This document shows, piece by piece, positions 7,611 to 14,004 of a stretch of DNA of 14,004 nt. The translations under genes and the position numbers were made by a program. The notes beneath the pieces were generated by a model. It was given only the letters and a program-made list of their open reading frames with translations. It searched no databases and was not told the origin of the DNA. Position 1 is the first letter of the stretch; each line of letters begins with the position of its first letter. Source of the stretch: Gallionella sp. (GTDB taxonomy: Bacteria > Pseudomonadota > Gammaproteobacteria > Burkholderiales > Gallionellaceae); contig JANYHX010000126.1 of NCBI GenBank assembly GCA_025362155.1, forward strand, positions 1-14,004. The letters run 5' to 3'.

Positions 7611-8878
7611 TAGAACATTCTCATTGGCGGCTTGCTGCCGGAATTTTTTGACTTGTCTTCACTTTGTGCCTCGCCAATCACTATCTGGTCGCCCGCCTTG
7701 AGCTCCCCGCCGGCAATTTCAGTATTCCGGTTATCGGTGATGCCAAGGGATACGCTGACTGGTTTCAGGCCATTTTGATCCAGCACATACACCTTGCCGG
7801 AAAATGCCTCATGCGGATGTCCGGACAGATGTTTTTCGTCTTTGGGTTTTGCATTATTCGTTGAGTCGCCGGTGCGGTTTCCGCCATTTTTTTGCCCGTC
7901 GTTTTTGGGATTTCCGGTAGGCATTTGATTCGCGGCAGGTCGTTGCTCCTCCGCCGTGGCGGGCTTGAAACGCAGTGCTGCATTCGGGACCAGTAACACA
8001 TTCTTGCGTTCGGCCACCGCAATATTCACATAGGCGGTCATGCCGGGCAGCAACGTCTGGTCGGGATTATCAACATTGACCACCACGTCATAGGTGACTA
8101 CATTTGATACCGTGGTTGGATTCAGACGTATTAATTTAACTACACCTTTAAAATTCTGGTTGGGGAACGCATCCACAGTGAAACGTACCATCTGACCGAC
8201 GCGTATGCTGCCGATATCGGCCTCGGCAAAATTGGCATCGATTTGCATCTTGGATAAATCCTGTGCGATTTTGAACAGCGTCGGGGTTTGTAAACTGGCC
8301 GCAACAGTTTGGCCGACATCCACGGATCGATCGACCACCACTCCTGATACCGGCGAGCGGATTACCGAGTAGGCCATATTTGCAAGGTCTTTTTCCACTG
8401 TTGCTTGCGTCAATTGCAATTGTGCTTGAGCCGCTTTTTTTGCTTGTACGGCAGTATCCAGCTCCTGACGCGAGACATAGTCCTGTGCGAACAAACTGCG
8501 CATACGTCCTTCATTGGCAGTAGCCAGTTCTAGGGATGCTTGGGCACTATGCACATTGGCGGCGCTTTGTTTTTGCTGTGCTGCGAGCAGCGCATCATCA
8601 AGTTCCAGCAAAATCTGACCCTTTTCCACTTTGCTGTTGAAATCCACATAGAGTTTTTTTACGGTACCGGAAACCTGTGTGCCCACACTGACCAGTGACA
8701 CTGGATTGATCGTGCCATTAGCCGAGACTGTTTGGCTGATGTCGCCTTTTTCTACAGCTTGGGTACGATATTGCACAGAGGCGACCCTAAAGAATTGTAC
8801 ATAAACGACGAGGCCAATGCCGACGATGGCAATGGAAAAAATAATCCAGCCAAGGGAGGAGCGAAACAATTTATTCAT
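7610..8878 (-). CDS. macA: MacA-like periplasmic adaptor of an ABC efflux pump
   Basis: The 422-residue adaptor bridges the MacB-type pump and TolC. A short cytoplasmic tail and TM anchor occupy about residues 1-28. Lipoyl halves lie near 65-95 (VGTQVSGTVKKLYVDF) and 172-192 (IRSPVSGVVVDRSVDVG), a coiled-coil hairpin at about 97-168, then a beta-barrel with LLPGMTAYVNIAV at 276-288 and a membrane-proximal domain. A hydrophilic Asn/Gly/Lys/Pro-rich insert spans about 305-357. The frame is open to 8998, but the extra 40 residues would lie inside the TolC gene, are Arg-rich and have no membrane segment. The ATG at 8876-8878 overlaps the TolC stop as ATGA and opens directly on the TM anchor, so it is chosen. 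Confidence 0.9.
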   Translation of the reverse strand: MNKLFRSSLGWIIFSIAIVGIGLVVYVQFFRVASVQYRTQAVEKGDISQTVSANGTINPVSLVSVGTQVSGTVKKLYVDFNSKVEKGQILLELDDALLAAQQKQSAANVHSAQASLELATANEGRMRSLFAQDYVSRQELDTAVQAKKAAQAQLQLTQATVEKDLANMAYSVIRSPVSGVVVDRSVDVGQTVAASLQTPTLFKIAQDLSKMQIDANFAEADIGSIRVGQMVRFTVDAFPNQNFKGVVKLIRLNPTTVSNVVTYDVVVNVDNPDQTLLPGMTAYVNIAVAERKNVLLVPNAALRFKPATAEEQRPAANQMPTGNPKNDGQKNGGNRTGDSTNNAKPKDEKHLSGHPHEAFSGKVYVLDQNGLKPVSVSLGITDNRNTEIAGGELKAGDQIVIGEAQSEDKSKNSGSKPPMRMF

Positions 8879-10311
8879 GGTTGATTTTTTGGCGATGAAT
8901 TTTCGCCGGGTTGTTCGCCGATTCCTGACAAGGTTTGCACCAAGCTGGCATCCAGGTTTCCCATGGCCTGAGCCAGGGTGGCGCGGCTGATATTCCAATT
9001 AAAGATGGATTGAATACGCTGCTGACGCGCACCAGCGAGCGCACTTTGCGCATTCAGCACATCCAGTATGCTGCCTACTCCGGCCTTGTAACGCCCGAGT
9101 GCAACCTGTTCCGATTGTTCCGCGCTACTCAATAAATCAGCGGTGGTGCGCACCGATTGAGTTGCAGTGGTGAGATTCTGATAAGCGTTCCAGACATCCA
9201 GCGCCACCTGTAAACGTAATTGATCCAGTTGACTACTCTTCACTTCCGTTTGTGCCTCGGCAGCGCGCACACGATAGGTGGTTGCATAGCCGGAAAAAAT
9301 CGGCACATTCAAGCTAATGCCCACCAAAGAATTATTTGAAGTAATTCCTTCGCTATTGATTCGATTGGCTGAAGCGTTCAAAGAGATAGATGGTCTGCCA
9401 AGTGCGCGAGCCGCATCTGCGCTGCTTTGAGCCGCCTTTAGCTGGGCGGCGGCGGCTTGCAAATCCGGACGATGTTGACGCGCCGCTTCGATCAGCGTGT
9501 TGACATCGCCCTCAAAATTATTCGGTATCAATGTGGTATTGGCAGGTGCCAGCGCGACATTGCGGTTGGCATCAAGTCCCAGCATGTTTGCCAAAGCGCC
9601 TTGCGCATTCTTGTAATTGCCCTCGATGGTAATGCGATTCAATGTGGCTTGTGAATAAGCTGTTTGTGCCTGGAGTTTATCAGCAGGCGTGGCGCTCCCG
9701 GCGTTATAACGCGCTTCGGCAGCGGCAAAACTTTCCTTGGCAGCACGTTCTGATTCCAGCGCCGCATCAAGGGCGGCGTAGGTTGCTTGGACTTGGTAAT
9801 AGGCTTGTACAGCGGAAAGAAAAACTGTTTGTACAATATTGTCCTGCGTAGCAATCGCAGCTGCGAGCAATTGGCGCGCATTTTCCACATTGGCAGCGCG
9901 CGCGCCGAAGTCGTAGAGCAGATAGGAAAGAGTCACGTCTACGCTGCGTTGATTTAGGCCAGCTGCACTTCCAGAAATATTGTGAGTGGCTCCGGCATTC
10001 AGCGTAGCACTTGGCAGATAAGCAGCTTTGCTCACGCCCACTAATGCCGCCTGTACTCGCGCATTTGCCCATCCTATGCGGGTTTGTGGATTGTTGCACA
10101 ACGCAAGATTGACTATATCCAGTAAATTGAGTGCCAGGTTTGGTATTGGCTCCGCACAAGGATCATTGACCCCGCTGTCTAAACGCAGGGCAGGTTTGAG
10201 CGGCTGCATCGCACCAGTATTGAATGGATCGGAAGTTTCTGCCGCGATAACGAGACCGCTCCAAAGAGGGAACAGTATATATAAGGCGTAGCGATGCAAA
10301 TGAGTTGGCAT
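8875..10311 (-). CDS. TolC-family outer membrane efflux channel
   Basis: The 478-residue protein should form the trimeric outer membrane/periplasmic tunnel shared by the adaptors encoded downstream. A signal peptide covers about residues 1-24. Two outer membrane efflux (OEP) repeats follow at about 60-250 and 270-455, rich in long Ala/Gln helices, with the family phrases ARYNAGSATPADKLQAQTAY in the first repeat and GRYKAGVGSILDVLNAQSAL in the second, the expected internal duplication. Cys52 and Cys72 bracket the first helix and could form a disulfide in the mature protein. It is the first gene of the minus-strand efflux operon and overlaps macA by 4 bases. The ATG at 10309-10311 has no strong ribosome site, but it is the only one giving a signal peptide. 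Confidence 0.92.
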   Translation of the reverse strand: MPTHLHRYALYILFPLWSGLVIAAETSDPFNTGAMQPLKPALRLDSGVNDPCAEPIPNLALNLLDIVNLALCNNPQTRIGWANARVQAALVGVSKAAYLPSATLNAGATHNISGSAAGLNQRSVDVTLSYLLYDFGARAANVENARQLLAAAIATQDNIVQTVFLSAVQAYYQVQATYAALDAALESERAAKESFAAAEARYNAGSATPADKLQAQTAYSQATLNRITIEGNYKNAQGALANMLGLDANRNVALAPANTTLIPNNFEGDVNTLIEAARQHRPDLQAAAAQLKAAQSSADAARALGRPSISLNASANRINSEGITSNNSLVGISLNVPIFSGYATTYRVRAAEAQTEVKSSQLDQLRLQVALDVWNAYQNLTTATQSVRTTADLLSSAEQSEQVALGRYKAGVGSILDVLNAQSALAGARQQRIQSIFNWNISRATLAQAMGNLDASLVQTLSGIGEQPGENSSPKNQP

Positions 10312-10338
10312 GAGAATAACGAATTTCAGGCAGTCTTA

Positions 10339-10367
10339 AGTATCGGCGATTCGGATTTTTCGGACAA
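10339..10367 (-). promoter_or_regulatory. Candidate promoter of the efflux operon
   Basis: On the minus strand TTGTCC (10367-10362), a 17-base spacer and GATACT (10344-10339) each match sigma70 consensus at 4 of 6 positions. A start site near 10332 would leave a leader of about 20 bases before the TolC ATG. Further upstream the region 10370-10440 is A/T-rich. No obvious operator palindrome and no divergent regulator gene is present, so control of the operon is not visible here. Confidence 0.3.
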
Positions 10368-10453
10368 TGGTTGTTTTGTAATGAATTGTTTTTTGATTTG
10401 CTGATTTTGCAAGGATAGTTTTTGTATTATTTATATTCGGCCAGCGCTTCAGC

Positions 10454-10482
10454 TTTACAAGCCCAGGTCGCATCACTATAAT
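10454..10482 (+). promoter_or_regulatory. Strong sigma70 promoter of the tRNA-Ala/tRNA-Glu unit
   Basis: TTTACA (10454-10459), a 17-base spacer and a perfect TATAAT (10477-10482) are followed by a GC-rich stretch, GCGCCCTC. Such a GC-rich discriminator is typical of stringently controlled stable RNA promoters. The expected start near 10489 leaves a leader of about 13 bases before tRNA-Ala. Confidence 0.75.
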
Positions 10483-10502
10483 GCGCCCTCTTTTGAGGTA
10501 CC

Positions 10503-10578
<76 letters not shown>

Positions 10579-10596
10579 AGAGCTTTAAAGTCAAAA

Positions 10597-10672
10597 GTCC
10601 CCATCGTCTAGAGGCCTAGGACATCGCCCTTTCACGGCGGTAACACGAGTTCGAATCTCGTTGGGGACGCCA
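10597..10672 (+). tRNA. tRNA-Glu (anticodon TTC)
   Basis: The 76-base cloverleaf has a perfect 7-bp acceptor stem (GTCCCCA/TGGGGAC), anticodon loop CTTTCAC with TTC at 10631-10633, T stem ACGAG/CTCGT and encoded GCCA end. The anticodon stem has one T-G pair (TCGCC/GGCGG). No terminator hairpin follows. A recombinase remnant reads into the 3' half of this gene from the other strand, so the site looks like a past integration point. Confidence 0.97.
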
Positions 10673-10988
10673 CTAAATCCCGACTTATAACTGGTATCTT
10701 GTAATGGATACAACATATTAACGTCTCTGGATCGAGCGTGATGCGCTCAACCATTCCTTGTAATATATTTTTCAGTACGTGGGGGTCAAGGTCTTGCATG
10801 CTCTCCGCCATCGCGATGAGCATTCTGGCAACATCCGCCTCGCTGATTTCGCGCAGCACCTGGCTGTGGTTTGCGGTTTGTTCAATAGCCGCAGTTTGCG
10901 CTATCAGGCTTTCCAGATTTCTTTCGTGCACTTCAATAGCCCGCAGCAGCGGTGCAACGCACTTTGCATAATTCAGCGTTATGTTCAT
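10632..10988 (-). pseudogene. C-terminal remnant of a site-specific (serine) recombinase, ending inside tRNA-Glu
   Basis: The open frame gives 118 residues. A helical, probably coiled-coil stretch (about 15-75) leads to ILQGMVERITLDPETL and C-C-I-H-Y-K-I. The pattern V-E-R-I-x-L-D-P followed by I-H-Y is characteristic of the C-terminal region of large serine recombinases. The N-terminal catalytic resolvase domain is absent: upstream, the same frame meets a TAA directly before the first ATG, and no Ser nucleophile domain lies in the neighbouring 120 bases. The last 13 residues or so (VASPTRFELVLPP) are the antisense of tRNA-Glu, and the stop codon lies opposite the anticodon. I infer a decayed integrase left after insertion at the tRNA 3' end. 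The recombinase call rests on the motif alone. Confidence 0.6.
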
Positions 10989-11109
10989 TTACCGCATGAC
11001 AACACCGCCTTGCAGCAGCGTCGAGAGGGCGCGGCATGCCCAGGCTACCACTGCACCAGCGGGCCTGCGAACGGCGAGCGCTTGATGGCGCGGTCGTTTA
11101 ATGCGCCAG
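10989..11109. other. GC-rich spacer between recombinase remnant and AAA+ gene
   Basis: This 121-base patch is clearly more GC-rich than the genes on either side. It holds only short frames in any direction, for example a 44-codon minus frame overlapping the ATPase stop and ending just before the recombinase remnant; I recognise none of them. It contains the inverted repeat TGGCGC (11086-11091) and GCGCCA (11103-11108) with an 11-base loop, just after the ATPase stop, but no T-run on either side. It may be leftover mobile DNA. Confidence 0.4.
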
Positions 11110-12891
11110 TTACACATCGTTCTCGTCGATTGTTGTAAGCAATTCTAAAGAGATGTCAGCAATGGGCGCAATTCGATTGGCTTGTTTGCGAATGCTCTTC
11201 TCAAACATATTCCTTGCAAACCGTGCGTTGCCAAAGGAGTTGTTTCGAGCGACAAATTCTTTTTGAAAAATAATTATTAAACGGTTCCTCGCAGCTTGAG
11301 AAACCTGATACCCAGCAGACCGTGCAAATCCTTCAAAAATTTCGACAAGCTGCCCCGGTTGGTAGTCCTCAAATTCGATGTACTGATTGAACCGTGAGCG
11401 CAGTCCTGGATTGGATTCTACAAACGTTTTCATTTTGTCTGTGTATCCTGCCACCACAACAACCAGCTCGTGCCGGCTGTCTTCCATCATTTTCAACAGC
11501 GTGTCTATGGCCTCCTGCCCGTACTGGTCTTTCGCTTCTGATGGGCTGAGTGAATATGCCTCATCTATGAATAAAACGCCGCCGAGTGCTGCGTTTGCGA
11601 CCTCTTTTGTCTTGATCGCAGTTTGACCAAGATAACCCCCTACCATTCCGGCACGGTCTGTCTCAACTAGGTGCCCCTTTGGTAATATCCCCAGCGATGC
11701 GTAAATCTGCGCCAACAATCGAGCGACCGTGGTTTTCCCGGTTCCCGGACTACCGGAAAAAACTAGGTGAAGCGATATGGTCGGGGCAGGCAAGCCCTTT
11801 GCTCGCCGAAGTTTCTGTACCTTCAGGAAATTGACGAGTTCTTTCACGACCTCCTTTACCGATTCCAACCCAACTAGATTGTTTAACTCCTGCGTTTTTT
11901 GTTCAAAACTCTTTGCGCTTTTTGTACCAGAAAATCCTTGAGCTTGCTTCTGGGTAGGACTTGACGCCGTGACTACCTCGCGCGGTTCAATAAAATTTGC
12001 CATATAGTCCGATTGCTGAGTGATCTGCGCTGTAATATCACGGTTAGATTTGCAAAGTCGTAAAGCGTTTTCAGGCGTGAAGGGTTCAGTGATGCCGCGC
12101 CAGCCAACCAAACGGACTGCTGCCAGTCGTTGATCAAATTCAATATTGCTTTCCCGATTGGCTTGCTTGCGACGTTCATTGATAAGCATGGTAACTTCTT
12201 TCGTTACCACTTCAGATTGGCCGCCCAATACCGACAGGAACACGCCGGAGCGTACTCCTGTAGCTGTGTTGATGTACTCGAACTCAAATGCTTGCTGTAC
12301 ATTGGCATAGTTTTTTTGCTCGAATTTCAGCATTGCACGTTTCTTTTCATCTGAGTCGATGGTGTAAAATTTTTGCTCAAAGTCTAGTAGCGCACGTTTT
12401 TCTTCATCTGAGATGTTGCCATCGGCTTTGCAGATCGCGTTCGCAAGCCGGAATAGCATTCCTTTAGCTAAGAATGCTGAACAAGTTCCATGATAATTGT
12501 CATATGTTTGGAGACAGCCCAAGAGGAACGTCGTATCTGGCATACCATTATTGCGGAGCATGGTTTCACGAAGTTGGCGAATTAGCTCGTCGCTGGAAAA
12601 CCGCCGAATACCTTGAAAAACGGAAAGAACAAGTTGCTCCACGTAGGTGGCTTCATCAGCGTGAATATAACCATCCGCATTTGCAAAATGCGACATCGTT
12701 TGGAGTAGCGCATCTAGCACTAATTGCTCGCCGTCAATGAGCGCCAAGCCTGCGCCCGCCCTGCTAATGCGTCGCCCAACGGCACGGCGTACCTTAATGC
12801 AGCAGGCACCAGCATGGCCTCGTCGGCTTCGAATAGTGTGAGGCGGCCATTCCCGATGTTTTGTATCTTCACACTGCTCTCGGCAAATCAC
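11110..12891 (-). CDS. TerB-like domain fused to CbbX/SpoVK-type AAA+ ATPase
   Basis: The 593-residue frame encodes a TerB-like helical domain at about 55-200, with acidic motifs FANADGYIHADE (69-80) and CKADGNISDEEK (154-165), a middle region of unknown type (about 200-325), and a CbxX/CfqX-type AAA+ domain (about 335-590). The ATPase shows Walker A GSPGTGKT (380-387), pore loop GGYLGQTA (418-425), Walker B VLFIDEAY (439-446), arginine-finger region GLRSRF (496-501) and sensor 2 FGNARF (553-558), all intact. TerB domains occur in tellurite and stress-response proteins; CbbX-type AAA+ proteins remodel other proteins. The target here is unknown. The listed start is a GTG sharing bases with the stop of the membrane-protein gene upstream. 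Residues 1-47 are Arg-rich and look non-coding, while another frame (12720-12872) looks coding, so the true N terminus is uncertain or frameshifted. The gene stands between a recombinase remnant and an unrelated membrane gene, suggesting acquisition by transfer. Confidence 0.8.
   Translation of the reverse strand: MICREQCEDTKHREWPPHTIRSRRGHAGACCIKVRRAVGRRISRAGAGLALIDGEQLVLDALLQTMSHFANADGYIHADEATYVEQLVLSVFQGIRRFSSDELIRQLRETMLRNNGMPDTTFLLGCLQTYDNYHGTCSAFLAKGMLFRLANAICKADGNISDEEKRALLDFEQKFYTIDSDEKKRAMLKFEQKNYANVQQAFEFEYINTATGVRSGVFLSVLGGQSEVVTKEVTMLINERRKQANRESNIEFDQRLAAVRLVGWRGITEPFTPENALRLCKSNRDITAQITQQSDYMANFIEPREVVTASSPTQKQAQGFSGTKSAKSFEQKTQELNNLVGLESVKEVVKELVNFLKVQKLRRAKGLPAPTISLHLVFSGSPGTGKTTVARLLAQIYASLGILPKGHLVETDRAGMVGGYLGQTAIKTKEVANAALGGVLFIDEAYSLSPSEAKDQYGQEAIDTLLKMMEDSRHELVVVVAGYTDKMKTFVESNPGLRSRFNQYIEFEDYQPGQLVEIFEGFARSAGYQVSQAARNRLIIIFQKEFVARNNSFGNARFARNMFEKSIRKQANRIAPIADISLELLTTIDENDV
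12299..12412 (-). repeat. 57-bp in-frame tandem duplication inside the TerB region
   Basis: Two adjacent 57-base units (12299-12355 and 12356-12412) encode SDEEKRALLDFEQKFYTID and SDEKKRAMLKFEQKNYANV, residues 161-179 and 180-198 of the ATPase protein. Both end on the + strand in CATCTGAG. They differ at a number of positions, so the duplication is not brand new. It lengthens the helix after the second acidic TerB motif by exactly 19 residues. Confidence 0.85.
12720..12872 (-). pseudogene. Alternative-frame 50-codon stretch, probable displaced 5' part of the TerB-AAA+ gene
   Basis: From a GTG at 12872-12870 this frame reads V-K-I-Q-N-I-G-N-G-R, then LTLFEADEAMLVPAALRYAV, and stops at TAG 12720-12722. 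Its composition (acidic and hydrophobic residues, few Arg) looks like real protein, whereas the TerB frame over the same bases is Arg/Gly/Cys-rich. A weak GAGAG sits just upstream of the GTG. The simplest reading is one gene broken by a single-base frameshift around 12735-12760. A small separate coupled gene is the alternative. I recognise no family for this stretch. Confidence 0.4.
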
Positions 12892-14004
12892 TCCCCCCGC
12901 TTGGCAAAAAGAACCCCCATCCCATCCTGATAAACCATCTTCCAGCCCGGATTATTCTGTAAATAAGCGACGACAGGATAGCGTTCTCCGCTAAAAGCAT
13001 TCGCATAAGGCACCAGAACAAAGTTGAAATTCGCTTGCTCGAAAAAACGTTTTCCTTCCGGTGTAGCCCACAATATATGGGTATACGGCACGATACGAGT
13101 TGGGTCGAGCATGCGGCCATCCACGAACACGGTGATCGTACCGGACAAATGCCAAATCAGATAACCGCCCCAATTCATGGCATTGAACATTCTGCCATCC
13201 AGTTTGTTGGCTTGAATGAAAGCCACCGCCCCGGAAGGAAACCTCTGCTCTTGCATACCATGCTGAAACACCTGTTTCTGCTTGAAACCATACGCCAAAA
13301 AAGCCAACGCCACGGCCAGCACGATCAAATTAACTGCAACGGCAGGTGGTTTAATACGGTTGAACATAAGGTTTAAACTGGCTGCCACGTAGGGGGCGGC
13401 AAGCAAGACGAATAAAGGAATGTAACGAAAGCCAGTTAGACTGATGGCGCCTATGGCGACAACCACAATTCCTTGCTTCAAATAAGTCCTGTTAAATAAA
13501 CCCGGCAAGGACACCACTGTTATACCCATGAATACCCAGTAATACAGCGTGGTGGGCCATAACGCCCATGGGCTGGCATATTCGGAGGTGATGTTGCGAA
13601 TCGGATTACTTTCCAGAGCCATGATATGTTTGAAGGTGGTAAAGCCATTGGGCGCTAACACCAAGACAGCGGCACTCAAACCCACTACCCATAACATCGC
13701 CCTGATCCCCGGTGTGTTGCAAGGCCTCCCTGCCAATCGGTTTTCAAGAACATAACCGGCACCATACAATCCCAACGCTATCTCGCCTAGCACCGCACCG
13801 CCATGAGTGTTACTCCACATCAGCATGACCACTGGAATGCTATAAAGTAGCCAACGTTTTCCGCTGCGCGCAAAACTATCCAGCAGTAGAAAAATTAGCG
13901 ATAAATATAAAAAGGAAAAAAGTTGCGGACGTTCACCGGTATGCAGCAGAATTGCCAACCCAGACAATGCTGTTATAGGAAAGGAAAACAGACTGAGGGT
14001 GGTT
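12888..14004 (-). CDS. Polytopic membrane protein resembling GT-C-type glycosyltransferases (5' end outside window)
   Basis: The frame is open to the window edge, so the N terminus is missing; the TTG at 13967 is not a convincing start. The visible part begins in a hydrophobic stretch with the family-like phrases ERPQLFSFLYLSL and WSNTHGGAVLGE. It continues through about seven further TM segments (including ones around 90-107, 138-156, 164-180, 182-200 and 211-227, counted from 13967) and ends in a soluble region of about 130 residues with MNWGGYLIWHL, FVDGRML and PGWKMVYQDG. This layout fits a family of bacterial membrane proteins related to GT-C glycosyltransferases that use a lipid-linked sugar donor, in which the W-x-N-x-H-G and G-G-Y-L-x-W/V-D-G-R motifs recur. 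Function remains unassigned. Its TGA shares bases with the GTG of the TerB-AAA+ frame. Confidence 0.65.
   Translation of the reverse strand, partial: TTLSLFSFPITALSGLAILLHTGERPQLFSFLYLSLIFLLLDSFARSGKRWLLYSIPVVMLMWSNTHGGAVLGEIALGLYGAGYVLENRLAGRPCNTPGIRAMLWVVGLSAAVLVLAPNGFTTFKHIMALESNPIRNITSEYASPWALWPTTLYYWVFMGITVVSLPGLFNRTYLKQGIVVVAIGAISLTGFRYIPLFVLLAAPYVAASLNLMFNRIKPPAVAVNLIVLAVALAFLAYGFKQKQVFQHGMQEQRFPSGAVAFIQANKLDGRMFNAMNWGGYLIWHLSGTITVFVDGRMLDPTRIVPYTHILWATPEGKRFFEQANFNFVLVPYANAFSGERYPVVAYLQNNPGWKMVYQDGMGVLFAKRGE

Noticed and set aside
8879..8998. Forty extra N-terminal residues for the MacA-like adaptor
   Set aside because: They overlap the TolC gene, are Arg-rich and precede a start that forms a standard ATGA overlap and opens on the TM anchor.
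11086..11108. Hairpin TGGCGC/GCGCCA after the ATPase stop as a Rho-independent terminator
   Set aside because: The stem is only 6 bp with an 11-base loop, and no T-run follows on either strand.
10989..11120. Integron attC site after the AAA+ gene
   Set aside because: No paired core sites of the GTTRRRY/RYYYAAC type could be matched around the inverted repeat.
10650..12900. Second copy of the tRNA-Glu 3' end as an attachment site within the window
   Set aside because: I found no repeat of the T-arm/acceptor sequence downstream. Only short TTCGAA-like coincidences occur, such as near 12830.

Overview
The window looks like a mid-GC (about 50%) proteobacterial chromosome. The tRNA genes with encoded CCA, the diheme c4-type cytochrome, the MacAB/TolC and MdtBC-like efflux proteins and an IS1595-family end all fit a betaproteobacterium, perhaps of the Nitrosomonadales/Gallionella type. 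That placement is a guess from gene style, not a measurement.

Layout. (1) Bases 1-137 are the right end of an IS1595-family insertion sequence, with the last 37 codons of its transposase on the + strand. It abuts, and appears to have truncated, a minus-strand gene for a periplasmic diheme cytochrome c with a C-terminal OmpA-like domain (181-1080). The OmpA-like domain continues in another frame (190 down to about 138), so this gene is both frameshifted and cut by the IS. (2) Bases 1164-10311 hold one compact minus-strand operon: a TolC-type outer membrane channel, a MacA-like adaptor, a MacB-type ATPase, a MacB-type permease, a second (MdtA/AcrA-like) adaptor and an MdtB/MdtC-like RND pump. 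Four of the five junctions overlap by 1-4 bases. The arrangement suggests one outer membrane channel serving two inner membrane pumps, one driven by ATP and one by the proton gradient. (3) Bases 10454-10672 hold a + strand tRNA-Ala(GGC)/tRNA-Glu(TTC) pair behind a near-consensus promoter. (4) Bases 10632-12891 look like an accessory segment attached to the 3' end of tRNA-Glu: a minus-strand C-terminal remnant of a site-specific recombinase whose reading frame ends inside the tRNA gene, a GC-rich non-coding patch, and a large protein joining a TerB-like domain to a CbbX/SpoVK-type AAA+ ATPase. The 5' part of the ATPase gene seems to lie in a second frame, and its TerB region carries a 57-bp in-frame tandem duplication. 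(5) From 12888 to the window end is the 3' part of a gene for a polytopic membrane protein resembling GT-C-type glycosyltransferases.

The efflux operon is a coherent functional unit. The two ends of the window and the tRNA-flanking segment carry marks of mobile DNA: the IS end, the recombinase remnant and the decaying gene. The most unusual items are the two-pump operon, the broken cytochrome-OmpA fusion and the TerB-AAA+ gene beside a tRNA/recombinase junction.
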